Positions 30,786-40,812 of a stretch of DNA of 47,956 bases are shown in pieces. Positions within the stretch are counted from its first letter, which is position 1. Each line of letters begins with the position of its first letter. Made by a program: the position numbers and the translations under genes. The notes beneath the pieces were generated by a model that ran no database searches, was not told the origin of the DNA, and was given only the letters and a program-made list of their open reading frames with translations. The stretch is from an uncultured Lachnospiraceae bacterium (GTDB lineage: Bacteria > Bacillota > Clostridia > Lachnospirales > Lachnospiraceae): NCBI GenBank assembly GCA_947650155.1, contig CANSUS010000028.1, forward strand, positions 1 to 47,956. Direction: 5' to 3'.

Positions 30786-32573
30786 ATGACAAAGGTAACA
30801 TTTGAGGAGTATATCAAAAAAAATAGGGTGCTCTGCGACGGTGCGTTTGGCACTTATTATGCGGCACTATCAGGTGCGGATGAGCCTTGCGAGTGGGCAA
30901 ACCTGGAAAATCCGGAACTTGTTAAAAAAATCCACAGGGAATATATACAGGCAGGCGCAAGACTGATCCGCACCAATACCTTTGCAGCGAACAGGGCAAT
31001 GCTTTCCATGAAAAAGGAACAGCTGGGAGAATTGATAAGAAGCGGATATGCTTTGGCAAAAGAAGCGGCAGAAGAGGAAGGAAAGCCCGTTTACATTGGG
31101 GGCGACATTGGGCCGATTCCGGCAGAGGGCATGGCGGAAAGGCAAAAAAGAGAAGCGGAATATCTCGAAATCTGCCATATCTTTCTGGAAGCAGGAGCGG
31201 AAATTCTTATTTTTGAAACTTTTTCCAGTCTGGATGAAATTCTGCCTGTCATACAAAAAGTGAAAGCAGAAAAGAAGGATCTTTTCGTGGCTGTACAGTT
31301 TTGTATGAACCAGTTTGGATACAGTAATGCAGGACTCAGCGCAAAGCGGCTTTTAGAGGACGCGGGGAAAACAGAAGAAATTTCCGCGGTTGGGTTTAAC
31401 TGCGGCGTAGGTCCGGGACATTTGTATCAAATCATGGAGCGAATGAACCTTTCCGTTGGAAAATATATTACGGCGCTTCCCAATGCAGGGTATCCCCAAA
31501 GAATACAGAGTAAAATGGTCTTTTTGGACAATGAAGAATACTTTGTAGAAAAAGGCGGCGATATTGCAGGACTTGGCGCGGATATTATGGGAGGATGCTG
31601 TGGGACGACGCCCGCTTATATTTCAAAACTTAATAAAAAAATCAGATGGGAGCGGAATACTGACAGATGTCTTGAAAGGAAAGAGACAGAGAAAGGGAAG
31701 ACGGAAAGCAGAGATTACAGTTTTTTTAAGGCAAAGCAAAAGAAACTGATCGCTGTAGAACTTGCTCCACCCTTGAATGCAGACGATGAAAAGCTGATGG
31801 ACGCAGCCAACCGCCTGAAAAACTGTGCAGTAGACGTGGTTACTTTTCCGGATTCTCCTTCCGGGAGAACGAGGGTGGATTCCGTTCTGATGGCGGCGAA
31901 AGTTATGAAGGAAACGGGAATGTGCGTTATGCCGCACTTATGCTGCCGGGATAAAAACGCAATTGCGATCCGTTCTCTGCTTTTGGGAGCACAGATAAAC
32001 GGCATACATAATTTTCTGATCGTTACGGGCGATCCGGTGCCTACTCTGATCAGACAGAGTGTGAAAAGTGTGTTTAATTTTGATTCTGTAGGATGCATGA
32101 AGATTGTAAAGGATATGAATGAAGAACAGTTTGCAAAAGAGCCGCTTTATTACGGCGGGGCCATCAATTATAACCGTCGCAATCTTATTGTGGAACGTGA
32201 CCGAATGCTGAAAAAAATAGAAGCGGGAGCCTCTTTTTTCTTTACACAGCCCGTTTTTTGCAGGGAGGATGCAGAAAAGATACGTCAGTTGAAAGAGGAA
32301 GTTCCGAAAGTCAGGATATTGTGTGGGATTATGCCGCTTATCAGCAGAAAGAATGCGCTTTTTATGAAAAATGAAATGGCTGGCATTCATGTTCCGGATG
32401 AAGTGATAGAACGGTACAGAGAAGATATGACAAGGGAACAGGGAGAGGAAACCGGAATTGCCATTGCGAAAGAAATCATGGCTCTTTCTTCCGGTTTCGC
32501 AGATGGTTTTTATTTTTCCCTGCCCTTTAACAGAGTAAGTGTGTTAGAGGCGATTTTAAAAGATACGGACTGA
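30786..32573 (+). CDS. bifunctional homocysteine S-methyltransferase / methylenetetrahydrofolate reductase
   Basis: The 595-residue protein has an N-terminal homocysteine methyltransferase domain (about 1-290: LCDGAFGTYYAAL, RTNTFAANR, GFNCGVG, and GGCCGT supplying zinc cysteines) and a C-terminal MTHFR TIM barrel (about 310-595: VVTFPDSPSGRTRVDS, HLCCRDKN, FLIVTGDPVP, FFFTQPVF, GIMPLIS). It resembles the fused YitJ-type enzymes of Firmicutes, joining one-carbon supply to methionine synthesis. ATG 30786 is preferred (AGGA about 9 nt upstream); ATG 30762 in frame is possible. It has no S-box leader. Confidence 0.9.
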   Translation: MTKVTFEEYIKKNRVLCDGAFGTYYAALSGADEPCEWANLENPELVKKIHREYIQAGARLIRTNTFAANRAMLSMKKEQLGELIRSGYALAKEAAEEEGKPVYIGGDIGPIPAEGMAERQKREAEYLEICHIFLEAGAEILIFETFSSLDEILPVIQKVKAEKKDLFVAVQFCMNQFGYSNAGLSAKRLLEDAGKTEEISAVGFNCGVGPGHLYQIMERMNLSVGKYITALPNAGYPQRIQSKMVFLDNEEYFVEKGGDIAGLGADIMGGCCGTTPAYISKLNKKIRWERNTDRCLERKETEKGKTESRDYSFFKAKQKKLIAVELAPPLNADDEKLMDAANRLKNCAVDVVTFPDSPSGRTRVDSVLMAAKVMKETGMCVMPHLCCRDKNAIAIRSLLLGAQINGIHNFLIVTGDPVPTLIRQSVKSVFNFDSVGCMKIVKDMNEEQFAKEPLYYGGAINYNRRNLIVERDRMLKKIEAGASFFFTQPVFCREDAEKIRQLKEEVPKVRILCGIMPLISRKNALFMKNEMAGIHVPDEVIERYREDMTREQGEETGIAIAKEIMALSSGFADGFYFSLPFNRVSVLEAILKDTD

Positions 32574-32590
32574 CAGGGGTGTAAAAATCT

Positions 32591-33607
32591 TTATTTTACA
32601 GCTTTTTTTGCAAAGTCCGTATTGACAAGATCAGCATAGGGCACACGTTCCGAAAGTTCGCCCGCTTCTTCCAGAATATTCTGAAGCAGCGTAAAGCTTT
32701 CTTCTTCAAAAATCAAATCCTGTTTCCAGGTCTGCTGTTCATAGTATCTGGTAATAATGGTGGTCAGGGTATCAATATCCGTTTCCGGAAATTGAGGACT
32801 GATCGTTTTTGCGATCTCTGCAGGGGATGTTTGATTTACATAATCCATTCCTTTTTGCAGCGCATTTGTGAAACTCTGGATCAGTTCAGGATTTTTCTCA
32901 ATAAAGCTTTTTTTCGCACTGAAAGCGGTGTAGGGAACGAAACCGGATTCGGTTCCGAGAGAAGCCACTACATAGCCGTCGCCTTTGGCTTCAAGCGCGG
33001 TGGCGTGGGGTTCAAATTCTACTGTGAAATCCCCCTGTCCGCCTGAAAAAGCAGCTGCTGTAGAGCCAAAATCTATGCTCTGGTCGATGGTAAGGTCACT
33101 GGACGGATCAATATTATGTTTTTTCAGAATATACTCAAATACCATTTCGGGCATTCCGCCTGCCCTGCCGCCAAGTACGGTTTTTCCGGCGAGCATGTTA
33201 AAATCAAAGTTCTCAATGGGTTCCCTGGAAACAAGAAAGTTTCCGGCACGCTGTGTAAGCTGTGCAAAGTTTACGACATAGTCTTCAGCACCCTGGATAT
33301 AGGTATAAATGGAACTTTCACTTCCCATAAATCCGATATGGGCTTCGCCGGAAAGTACGGCGGTCATAGTCTTATCCGCGCCATATCCGGTTACTAATTC
33401 CAAAGAAATTCCCTCTTCTTCAAAATATCCTTTTTCAATCGCAGCGTACATGGGCGCATAAAAAACAGAATGTGCCACTTCGTTAAGTATTAGGGTAGTA
33501 GTTTTGCCCTCATGCTGTTTTCCGTCTTTGTCTCCGGCGTTTCCGCATCCGATAAGAAGGAGAAGTAAAGAAAGAGAAAGCAGCAGGCAGAAAATCCGTT
33601 TTTTCAT
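32591..33607 (-). CDS. ABC transporter substrate-binding lipoprotein (NMT1/SsuA-like)
   Basis: The 338-residue protein has a lipoprotein signal peptide (LLLLLIGC at about 15-21) and the NMT1/ThiY/SsuA periplasmic-binding fold (EVAHSVFYAPMYAAIEKGYFEEEGISLELV, GEAHIGFMGSESSIY, LAGKTVLGGRAGGMPEMV, GDFTVEFEPHATALE). The ligand of such proteins ranges from sulfonates and taurine to thiamine precursors, so it cannot be named. GGAGG lies upstream of the ATG. No permease or ATPase gene is adjacent, so partners must be elsewhere. Confidence 0.85.
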   Translation of the reverse strand: MKKRIFCLLLSLSLLLLLIGCGNAGDKDGKQHEGKTTTLILNEVAHSVFYAPMYAAIEKGYFEEEGISLELVTGYGADKTMTAVLSGEAHIGFMGSESSIYTYIQGAEDYVVNFAQLTQRAGNFLVSREPIENFDFNMLAGKTVLGGRAGGMPEMVFEYILKKHNIDPSSDLTIDQSIDFGSTAAAFSGGQGDFTVEFEPHATALEAKGDGYVVASLGTESGFVPYTAFSAKKSFIEKNPELIQSFTNALQKGMDYVNQTSPAEIAKTISPQFPETDIDTLTTIITRYYEQQTWKQDLIFEEESFTLLQNILEEAGELSERVPYADLVNTDFAKKAVK

Positions 33608-33712
33608 AAAGAAAATCCTCCCTGATCATTTCTATCATTCATAAAATGAGTGATGGGTAACTTATGATATTAAAATATGCCTAAAATCAAAAAAGGTGCT
33701 GAAAAGGTATTG

Positions 33713-33740
33713 TTGAATTGAAATTTTTCGTGCATAATAT
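33713..33740 (+). promoter_or_regulatory. putative promoter of the membrane-anchored protein gene
   Basis: TTGAAT (33713-33718), 16-nt spacer and TAATAT (33735-33740). Confidence 0.4.
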
Positions 33741-33796
33741 GTCATATAGCGGTGAAATAAGCTGCTGATAAGTTGTATGGTTACAGGGGGATCAGG

Positions 33797-34825
33797 ATGA
33801 AGACGATCAAAAAAATATTTATGGTTATTGCGTTGATTATATTGACGCCCACAGTATTGCTTGTGGCATTCATATTGATAGCGGATGCGACGGATATGAA
33901 TTTAAAGGAAATTGTAGAAGGAAAAGAAGCAGAGACGGAAGTATTAACGGGCGATATGACGCTGCCTGTGCCGGATCTGAATTTTCCTCCGGCACAGGCG
34001 CCTGACAGCGGTCAGATCAACGATCCCGTGCAGACAGAAGGGAATCATCTTGCTGCCAATCCACCTGCAGACTGGCAGACAGCGGGAAATAACAGCGCGC
34101 TGCAGTGGCAGCTGAATAATGACGCGTGGGTTGCAAGTCCAAGTTCAAGGCCTACCGTGAGCGGAAATACCAGTGAGAATACAAATATACAGGATCTGAA
34201 TCTGCCTGATCCTGACAAATATATGAAAGCCTATCTGGATGCTGTATACAGAAACAGCCCTAATGCATACATAGAGTATAAGATAGGAACGGCGGAGGAA
34301 GCGCAGGAACTTTATGAAGAAGCGTTGGATGAAGACACCATTAACGATATTTTTGGTTCTCTGGGATTTTCGGATGTGCAGGCGGATGAAAGAATGGAAC
34401 TGATCAGGCGTATTCTTGCCAATGTCCGTTATCAGGTTGGCGAAGCGAAAAAACAGGATGACGGCTCCTATATTGTGAATATCACTTATGAAAAAATGAA
34501 CGTTTATATGCCGACAGTGGATGCCTATATCAAAAGAGCGGAAAACATGATAGCAGGATGGAACAGAGACGGGGAAGCAGGGAGGGAAACCCCTTCTTAT
34601 GAGAGCATGAATGAACAGCTGATAACCGTTTATACGGAATGCTTAAATGAAGCGCTTAGAAACGCAGATTATGACAGTTCCCAAAATGCAACAATCAGGC
34701 TTCGCGTGGTAAACGGCGCTTATGAGCTGGACAATACAGACGCTGCAAAATTTGAAGAATTGCTTACAGATTCTAAAGCGGCTATGGAAAAACTGGATAA
34801 AGCAGTATCAGGATGGAATTTTTAA
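33797..34825 (+). CDS. membrane-anchored protein of unknown function near pspA
   Basis: The 342-residue protein has one N-terminal hydrophobic helix (MVIALIILTPTVLLVAFILIA), a Pro/Asn/Ser-rich linker (about 45-135), and a mostly helical globular part (about 140-342) with regular Y/E/A residues (EEAQELYEEALDEDTIND, YIKRAENMIAGWN). It resembles DUF5105-type solute-binding or scaffold domains, but only loosely. The ribosome site GGGGG..AGG is close to ATG 33797. It stands just upstream of the pspA-SPFH pair, though pspA has its own promoter. Confidence 0.6.
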   Translation: MKTIKKIFMVIALIILTPTVLLVAFILIADATDMNLKEIVEGKEAETEVLTGDMTLPVPDLNFPPAQAPDSGQINDPVQTEGNHLAANPPADWQTAGNNSALQWQLNNDAWVASPSSRPTVSGNTSENTNIQDLNLPDPDKYMKAYLDAVYRNSPNAYIEYKIGTAEEAQELYEEALDEDTINDIFGSLGFSDVQADERMELIRRILANVRYQVGEAKKQDDGSYIVNITYEKMNVYMPTVDAYIKRAENMIAGWNRDGEAGRETPSYESMNEQLITVYTECLNEALRNADYDSSQNATIRLRVVNGAYELDNTDAAKFEELLTDSKAAMEKLDKAVSGWNF

Positions 34826-34870
34826 CGGTCGGAATTCAGAACTGTTTTTGTATTTTTAATGAAAATTTAA

Positions 34871-34899
34871 TCGACAGCAGGCATAAAATTCGATATAAT
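34871..34899 (+). promoter_or_regulatory. promoter of the pspA-SPFH operon
   Basis: TCGACA (34871-34876), 17-nt spacer and a perfect TATAAT (34894-34899), about 70 nt before the start codon. Confidence 0.7.
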
Positions 34900-34970
34900 G
34901 AGAAACAAGTCATAAAAAGACAGATAAAAGAAAGGGTATCCTGGCCGGGATACAAAAAGGGATGAAGGAT

Positions 34971-35654
34971 ATGGGAGTATTATCAAGATTTAAGGATATT
35001 ATGACGGCAAATGTAAACGCTTTATTGGACAAAGCGGAAGATCCGGAAAAAATGGTGGATCAGTACTTAAGAAATTTAGAGAATGATCTGGCTAAAGTGA
35101 AGGCGGAGACGGCTTCGGTCATGGCGGAAGAGAAGTCTGCAAAACGCAAACTGGATGAATGCAGCAGTGAAATTGAAAGAATGACAGAATATGCTAAGAA
35201 AGCCGTAACGGCAGGAAATGACGGAGAAGCAAAGCAGTTCCTTACGAAAAAGGGCGAACTTACAGAGAAAAAAGAATCCCTTCAGAAAACGTATGATGCG
35301 GCAAAGGCCAATGCTGATAAAATGCGTGAGATGAATCAAAAGCTGGAAGCAGATATTGCGCAGATGAGAAGCAAGAGAGATACTTTAAAGGCAAAAGCTA
35401 AAGTTGCAGATGCACAGGAGCGGATCAATAAACTTGGTTCCAGCGTGGATGCGGCAGGAAACAGTATGGCGGCATTTGACAGAATGGAAGAAAAAATTAA
35501 CCGCAGACTGGATGAAGTGGATGCAATGGCTGAGCTGAATGCGGACAGCGGTTCGGATTCTATAGAGGAACTTGCTAAAAAATATGATTCTGATGAAGTG
35601 AAATCGGATGTGGATGATGAACTTGCCGCATTAAAAGCAGAACTTGGAATGTAG
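34971..35654 (+). CDS. pspA: PspA/IM30 family membrane stress protein
   Basis: The 227-residue, all-helical, coiled-coil protein starts MGVLSRFKDIMTANVNALLDKAEDPEKMVDQYLRNLENDL, the amphipathic helix plus the DPEKM motif of PspA/Vipp1/IM30, and continues with long heptad-rich helices to about 160. Such ESCRT-III-like proteins assemble on damaged membranes. An SPFH gene follows 23 nt later, as in the ydjFGHI cluster of Bacillus. ATG 34971 is preferred (AAAGGG about 10 nt upstream). Confidence 0.92.
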   Translation: MGVLSRFKDIMTANVNALLDKAEDPEKMVDQYLRNLENDLAKVKAETASVMAEEKSAKRKLDECSSEIERMTEYAKKAVTAGNDGEAKQFLTKKGELTEKKESLQKTYDAAKANADKMREMNQKLEADIAQMRSKRDTLKAKAKVADAQERINKLGSSVDAAGNSMAAFDRMEEKINRRLDEVDAMAELNADSGSDSIEELAKKYDSDEVKSDVDDELAALKAELGM

Positions 35655-35677
35655 AAAAGAAAGAGTGGTATAGGCAG

Positions 35678-36652
35678 ATGGGATTATTTTCGAGAGAACT
35701 TGCCAATGTAATAGAATGGAAAGAAGAACGCGAGGGCGTATTATTTTGGAAATGGCAGAATCAGGAGATTAAGAAAGGTTCTAAACTGATTGTACGTCCG
35801 GGACAGGATGCGATTTTTCTATATAACGGCAGAGTAGAAGGTATTTTTGAGAGTGAAGGTCAATTTGATATGGAATCTGATATCATTCCCTTTCTTACGA
35901 CCTTAAAAAGTTTTAAATTTGGATTTAATGCGCCGCTTCGCGCAGAGGTTCTTTTCATCAATACAAAGGAAATGCTTGTAAAATGGGGAACTAAGAATGC
36001 GATTAACTTACAGGCGCCGGGACTTCCGGGAGGAATGCCGATACGGGCTTTTGGTACTTTCAGCTGTAAGATTGCAGAGCATGATGTCCTGATCGAAAAA
36101 CTGGCGGGAATTAAGCAGGTTTATACGGTAGAAGATGTGAAAGAGCGTATCATTGCCAATCTGGATCAGCTTTTGATGAGCTGGATCGGTAAAGAAGGCA
36201 GAGATATGTTCAATCTGCAGATGGACGCCAGAAATATTTCCAAGGGCATTATGAGCGATCTGGACATGGATATGCGGAAAGTCGGGATTGCAATTACCGA
36301 TTTTAACATTGAGAGCTTTTCTTATCCTGAAGAGATCAAGAAAATGCAGGAAAAAGCGGCAGCCCAGTCTATGGTTGGCGATATGAATAAATATCAGCAG
36401 ATGGCGATGGCAGATTCTCTGTCCAAAGGCGGCGCGTCTCATGGCAGCAATCTGGCGGGAGATATGGTCGGTATTCAAATGGGAATGGCAATGGGGCAGC
36501 AGATGGTGCAGCAGATGCAGAATACACAAAATGCGGCGTCGGCAAATAATGCAAATACAGATGGAACAGTGCCAAAATTCTGTCCGAACTGCGGAACACC
36601 TACGAATGGAAATAAGTTCTGTGGAAATTGTGGAAATAAGTTAATCAATTAG
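35678..36652 (+). CDS. SPFH-domain protein with C-terminal zinc ribbon (YdjI-like)
   Basis: The 324-residue protein has an SPFH/band-7-like core (about 30-225: SKLIVRPGQDAIFLYNGRVEGIF, LRAEVLFINTKEMLVKWGT, FGTFSCKIAEHDV), an Ala/Met/Gln-rich segment (QMGMAMGQQMVQQMQNTQ), and a C-terminal double-CXXC zinc ribbon (FCPNCGTP..FCGNCGNK). It follows pspA in one operon, as the Bacillus YdjI-type SPFH protein that recruits PspA-like YdjF. It probably works at the membrane in stress response. A ribosome site AAGAGTGG is weak. Confidence 0.88.
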   Translation: MGLFSRELANVIEWKEEREGVLFWKWQNQEIKKGSKLIVRPGQDAIFLYNGRVEGIFESEGQFDMESDIIPFLTTLKSFKFGFNAPLRAEVLFINTKEMLVKWGTKNAINLQAPGLPGGMPIRAFGTFSCKIAEHDVLIEKLAGIKQVYTVEDVKERIIANLDQLLMSWIGKEGRDMFNLQMDARNISKGIMSDLDMDMRKVGIAITDFNIESFSYPEEIKKMQEKAAAQSMVGDMNKYQQMAMADSLSKGGASHGSNLAGDMVGIQMGMAMGQQMVQQMQNTQNAASANNANTDGTVPKFCPNCGTPTNGNKFCGNCGNKLIN

Positions 36653-36685
36653 ATTAGTACATGAGTAAAGTATAAGAAATAAGGT

Positions 36686-36736
36686 ATAAGAGCTGCCATA
36701 TCAGGAAAATTACATAATGGCAGCTCTTGTTATTTT
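36686..36736. terminator. terminator between the SPFH gene and prs
   Basis: A perfect 12-bp stem, AAGAGCTGCCAT (36688-36699) with ATGGCAGCTCTT (36717-36728), is followed by GTTATTTTTTTA. Confidence 0.85.
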
Positions 36737-36798
36737 TTTATATTGCTTTCTATAAACAAAACAGAGAACTCATGTAAAGAATCGTCTTTTTACATATG

Positions 36799-37989
36799 TT
36801 AAATATGATATTCTTCTCTGCGGTTATATTTCTCAAGCACTTCATGAATCTTTTCGGTCGGAGTCAATACGTTTGCCATAGAGACGTCATGATTCATAAA
36901 ATCAATGATCGAAGCAAGGAATTTGCTCATATCTGCTTTGACAAAATATGGTTTTTCGGCAAGTTCCGGTAAAAGGTAAGTTAAATTTGTAGTAATAACA
37001 CGTTCAAATACACCTTCTTCATAAGCGGCATCAAAAGATTTCAGACCGTTTGTGAACAGACCGAAGGTACAGCATATAAATACCCTTTTTGCATGCATCT
37101 TTTTGAGCTGCTTTGCCGTGTCTAACATACTCTCACCGGAAGAAATCATATCGTCGATGATGATAACGTCTTTTCCTTCCAGAGTATCACCAAGAAATTC
37201 ATGGGCTACAATCGGATTTTTGCCGTTTACAATCGTGGAATAATCCCTGCGTTTATAAAACATTCCGGTATTAACGCCCAATACGTTTGCAAAGTATACG
37301 GCACGGTCAAGCGCGCCTTCATCGGGGCTGATGACAACAAGGTGGTCCTTATCAATAATCAGGTCTTTTTCCACATCTAAAAGAGAGCGGATAAACTGAT
37401 AAGGAGGGGTGAAGTTATCAAAACCGCAAAGCGGTGTGGAATTTTGCACACGGGGATCATGTGCGTCAAATGTGACAAAGTTTGTAACGCCCATGCTGCT
37501 TAATTCTTTTAATGCATAAGCACAGTCAAGAGATTCCCGTCCATTCCTTTTGTGCTGGCGGCCTTCGTATAAAAAAGGCATAATTACCGTGATGCGGTGA
37601 GCCTTTCCGTTTGTCGCGGATATGACACGTTTCAAGTCCTGATAATGATCATCCGGTGACATATGATTCGCATAGCCGTTTACACTATAGGTAAGACTAT
37701 GATTACAGACATCTACCAAAATAAAAAGATCTTTGCCGCGGATGCTTTCATTAAAAATCGCTTTTCCTTCCCCGCTTCCAAAACGCGGGCAGGCAAAGTC
37801 TACCAGATAGCTGTTTTCAATATAACCGTGAAAAGCAGGATCATTTTTTACCTTGTCGTTATTGATGAATTTTCGGAAATCCACGAGATAATTATTGATC
37901 TTTTCTCCCAGTTTTTCTGCCGATTCCATCGCAATAAGTTTTAGCGGCGCAACCGGCATTGCATTTTCAAGTTCCAGTAAATTAGGCAT
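36799..37989 (-). CDS. prs: ribose-phosphate pyrophosphokinase (long form)
   Basis: PRPP synthetase makes phosphoribosyl pyrophosphate for purines, pyrimidines, His and Trp. The 396-residue protein is about 80 residues longer than the typical enzyme, with an N-terminal extension. Key blocks are VDVCNHSLTYS, ITVIMPFLYEGRQHKR (ATP-site loop), FVTFDAHDPRV (metal-binding), LVVISPDEGALDRA, and the PRPP-binding loop VIIIDDMISSGESM. GGAGG precedes ATG 37989. It is monocistronic and divergent from the radical SAM gene. Confidence 0.9.
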   Translation of the reverse strand: MPNLLELENAMPVAPLKLIAMESAEKLGEKINNYLVDFRKFINNDKVKNDPAFHGYIENSYLVDFACPRFGSGEGKAIFNESIRGKDLFILVDVCNHSLTYSVNGYANHMSPDDHYQDLKRVISATNGKAHRITVIMPFLYEGRQHKRNGRESLDCAYALKELSSMGVTNFVTFDAHDPRVQNSTPLCGFDNFTPPYQFIRSLLDVEKDLIIDKDHLVVISPDEGALDRAVYFANVLGVNTGMFYKRRDYSTIVNGKNPIVAHEFLGDTLEGKDVIIIDDMISSGESMLDTAKQLKKMHAKRVFICCTFGLFTNGLKSFDAAYEEGVFERVITTNLTYLLPELAEKPYFVKADMSKFLASIIDFMNHDVSMANVLTPTEKIHEVLEKYNRREEYHI

Positions 37990-38056
37990 TTTTTTCCTCC
38001 GTAAATGAAAGATTGAATAAAATAAAATCAAAATGAAATCGTACCTACCTTATAAT

Positions 38057-38102
38057 TTTATATCATTATGCTAGTGACACGTCAAGAAAATTCGGGTATG
38101 AT
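38057..38102. promoter_or_regulatory. back-to-back promoters of prs and the radical SAM operon
   Basis: Minus strand (prs): TTGACG (plus 38080-38085), 17-nt spacer, TATAAA (plus 38057-38062). Plus strand (radical SAM operon): GTGACA (38074-38079), 17-nt spacer, TATGAT (38097-38102). The two -35 boxes abut and form the palindromic centre TGACACGTCA. Confidence 0.6.
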
Positions 38103-38137
38103 ATTGGTAATAGCTGGAGGCAGTAAAAGGAGTTTTT

Positions 38138-39481
38138 ATGGAACAGAATGGTCATGTGATTAAGAAAGTCGTTGCAGGCGGTATTTCAGAAGAGCTTGGC
38201 ATAGAAGCAGGAGACAGGCTGATTGCAATAGACGGCGAAAAGATTACGGATATTTTTGATTATCAGTTTTTAATACAGAATGAATATATAGAAGTCCTGA
38301 TCCAAAAGCAGAATGGGGAAGAATGGCTTCTGGAAATAGAGAAAGAATATGAAGAGGATCTGGGGATCGAATTTGAGAACGGTCTGATGGATGAATACCG
38401 ATCCTGCCGCAATAAATGTATTTTCTGCTTTATTGATCAAATGCCAAAAGGGATGAGGGATACTCTGTACTTTAAAGATGACGATTCCAGATTGTCTTTC
38501 CTTCAGGGAAATTATGTAACGCTTACCAATATGTCAGAGGCGGATATCGACCGTATTATCAAATACCGCCTGTCTCCTATCAACATTTCTTTTCAGACGA
38601 CAAATCCTGAGCTTCGGTGCATGATGTTAAACAACCGGTTTGCGGGAGAGGCATTACGAAAAGTGGATAAGCTTTATGAAGCGGGTATTACCATGAATGG
38701 ACAGATTGTGCTTTGTAAGGGGATCAACGATGGAGAAGAATTGGAGCGAAGCATTTCAGATTTGACAAAATATCTGCCAAACTTAGAAAGCGTATCCGTC
38801 GTTCCGGTGGGATTATCAAAATACAGAGAAGGGCTCTATCCGCTTGAACCTTTTGAAAAAGAGGATGCAAAAAAGGTTCTTTCTACCATTCACAAATGGC
38901 AGGACAGGATTTTTCCAGAATACGGCGTCCATTTTATCCATGCCAGTGATGAATGGTACATTTTAGCAGAAGAAGAAATGCCGGAAGAGGAGCGTTATGA
39001 CGGTTATTTACAGCTGGAAAACGGTGTGGGAATGTTACGGCTTTTACAGGAAGAATTTGCAGATGCAATTCGCAGTTTTCAGGAAAAAAATATTCTGCCG
39101 GATATGCATATGGAGGATACAATTTCAATGGTAACGGGAAAACTTGCCTATCCTTATATGAAGAAGATGGCACAGAAGGTTATGGAATATGTCCCAAAGC
39201 TTACGATTCATGTGTATGCTATAAGAAATGATTTTTTTGGAGAAAGAATTACGGTTTCCGGGCTTTTGACGGGACAGGATATCAGGGAACAGCTGAAAGG
39301 CAAAACACTCGGAAGCCGGGTGCTTCTGCCACAGAATGTGCTTCGCAGCGGGGAAATGGTGTTTTTGGATGACATTACTGTAGGGGATCTGGAAAAGGCT
39401 TTACAAGTAAAGGTAGATATTGTAAAATCAAGCGGATATGACTTTTTGGAGAGCGTAACAGGAAGGAGCACGAATGAGTAA
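38138..39481 (+). CDS. DUF512 PDZ/radical SAM family protein
   Basis: The 447-residue protein has an N-terminal PDZ-like domain ([27 protein letters not shown]), then [20 protein letters not shown] with the radical SAM-type CXXXCXXC cluster, and the DUF512 C-terminal half. The family is widespread in Firmicutes and cyanobacteria, and its reaction is not established. It lies immediately before der and overlaps it by 8 nt, the usual Firmicutes arrangement. AAAGGAG precedes the ATG. Confidence 0.88.
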   Translation: MEQNGHVIKKVVAGGISEELGIEAGDRLIAIDGEKITDIFDYQFLIQNEYIEVLIQKQNGEEWLLEIEKEYEEDLGIEFENGLMDEYRSCRNKCIFCFIDQMPKGMRDTLYFKDDDSRLSFLQGNYVTLTNMSEADIDRIIKYRLSPINISFQTTNPELRCMMLNNRFAGEALRKVDKLYEAGITMNGQIVLCKGINDGEELERSISDLTKYLPNLESVSVVPVGLSKYREGLYPLEPFEKEDAKKVLSTIHKWQDRIFPEYGVHFIHASDEWYILAEEEMPEEERYDGYLQLENGVGMLRLLQEEFADAIRSFQEKNILPDMHMEDTISMVTGKLAYPYMKKMAQKVMEYVPKLTIHVYAIRNDFFGERITVSGLLTGQDIREQLKGKTLGSRVLLPQNVLRSGEMVFLDDITVGDLEKALQVKVDIVKSSGYDFLESVTGRSTNE

Positions 39482-40811
39482 AAAGAACGGAAGGCCGATT
39501 GTGGCGGTGGTTGGAAGACCAAATGTAGGAAAATCAACACTGTTCAATGCATTGGCGGGTGAACGGATATCGATCGTAAAGGATACTCCCGGTATAACAA
39601 GAGATCGTATTTACGCGGATGTTACCTGGTTAGACAAAGCGTTTACCATAATAGATACGGGAGGGATCGAACCTGACAGCAAAGATGTCATATTGTCTCA
39701 AATGCGGGCACAGGCAGAGATTGCGATTGAAACGGCGGACGTGATTTTGTTTCTCGTAGATGTGAAACAGGGGCTTGTGGACGCGGATGCAAAAGTAGCG
39801 GATATGCTCAGACGTTCGCATAAACCGGTTGTGTTAGTAGTAAATAAAGTGGATCATTTTGATAAATATATGGCGGACGTGTATGAATTTTATAATCTGG
39901 GCATCGGTGATCCCCACCCGATTTCAGCGGCTAACCGTATGGGAATCGGGGACATGCTGGATGAAGTGATCTCTTATTTCCCGGAAGAGACTGTGGAAGA
40001 GGAAGAAGATGAACGAATCCGGGTCGCCATAGTGGGAAAGCCTAATGTGGGAAAGTCTTCTATTATTAACAGGCTGTTAGGAGAAGAGAGACTGATCGTT
40101 TCCGATATAGCGGGAACTACGAGAGATGCGGTAGATACGGAAGTGACCCGCAGCGGGAAAGACTATATTTTCATCGATACGGCGGGACTGCGCAAAAAGA
40201 ATAAAATTAAAGAAGAACTGGAACGTTTTATGATCGTGCGGACGGTCAGTGCGGTAGAGCGGGCGGATGTGGTAGTTATGGTCATAGACGCGGCAGAAGG
40301 CGTGACGGAACAGGATGCCAAAATTGCAGGAATAGCCCATGAGCGTGGAAAAGCGGTGATCATTGCAGTGAATAAATGGGATGCGGTGGAAAAAGATGAT
40401 AAAACAATCTACAAATTTACCAATAAGATCAGGGACACACTTTCTTATATGCCTTATGCGGAATTGATTTTTATCTCTGCAAAGACAGGGCAGCGTCTGG
40501 AAAAGCTGTTTGAGATCATAGATATTGTAAGTGAGAATCATTCCATGCGCGTGGCGACGGGTGTGCTTAATGAAATCATGTCGGAGGCGGTAGCGTTGCA
40601 GCAGCCGCCTTCGGATAAAGGAAAACGGCTCAGACTTTACTATATTACGCAGGCTTCTGTGAAACCGCCTACATTTGTAATTTTTGTAAATGACAAAGAA
40701 CTCATGCATTTTTCTTATACCAGGTATATTGAAAACAGAATCCGGGATGCCTTTGGTTTTAAGGGAACCCCGCTTAAATTTATTATCAGGGAGCGGAAGG
40801 AGAATAAATAG
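39474..40811 (+). CDS. der: ribosome assembly GTPase Der (EngA)
   Basis: Der is an essential GTPase with two tandem G domains that acts in 50S subunit assembly. Visible motifs are GRPNVGKST and DTPGI, NKVD in domain 1; [20 protein letters not shown] and NKWD in domain 2; and the KH-like C-terminal domain. The length of 445 residues is normal. AAGGAG lies upstream of the ATG, which overlaps the radical SAM gene. Confidence 0.98.
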   Translation: MSKKNGRPIVAVVGRPNVGKSTLFNALAGERISIVKDTPGITRDRIYADVTWLDKAFTIIDTGGIEPDSKDVILSQMRAQAEIAIETADVILFLVDVKQGLVDADAKVADMLRRSHKPVVLVVNKVDHFDKYMADVYEFYNLGIGDPHPISAANRMGIGDMLDEVISYFPEETVEEEEDERIRVAIVGKPNVGKSSIINRLLGEERLIVSDIAGTTRDAVDTEVTRSGKDYIFIDTAGLRKKNKIKEELERFMIVRTVSAVERADVVVMVIDAAEGVTEQDAKIAGIAHERGKAVIIAVNKWDAVEKDDKTIYKFTNKIRDTLSYMPYAELIFISAKTGQRLEKLFEIIDIVSENHSMRVATGVLNEIMSEAVALQQPPSDKGKRLRLYYITQASVKPPTFVIFVNDKELMHFSYTRYIENRIRDAFGFKGTPLKFIIRERKENK

Positions 40812-40812
40812 T

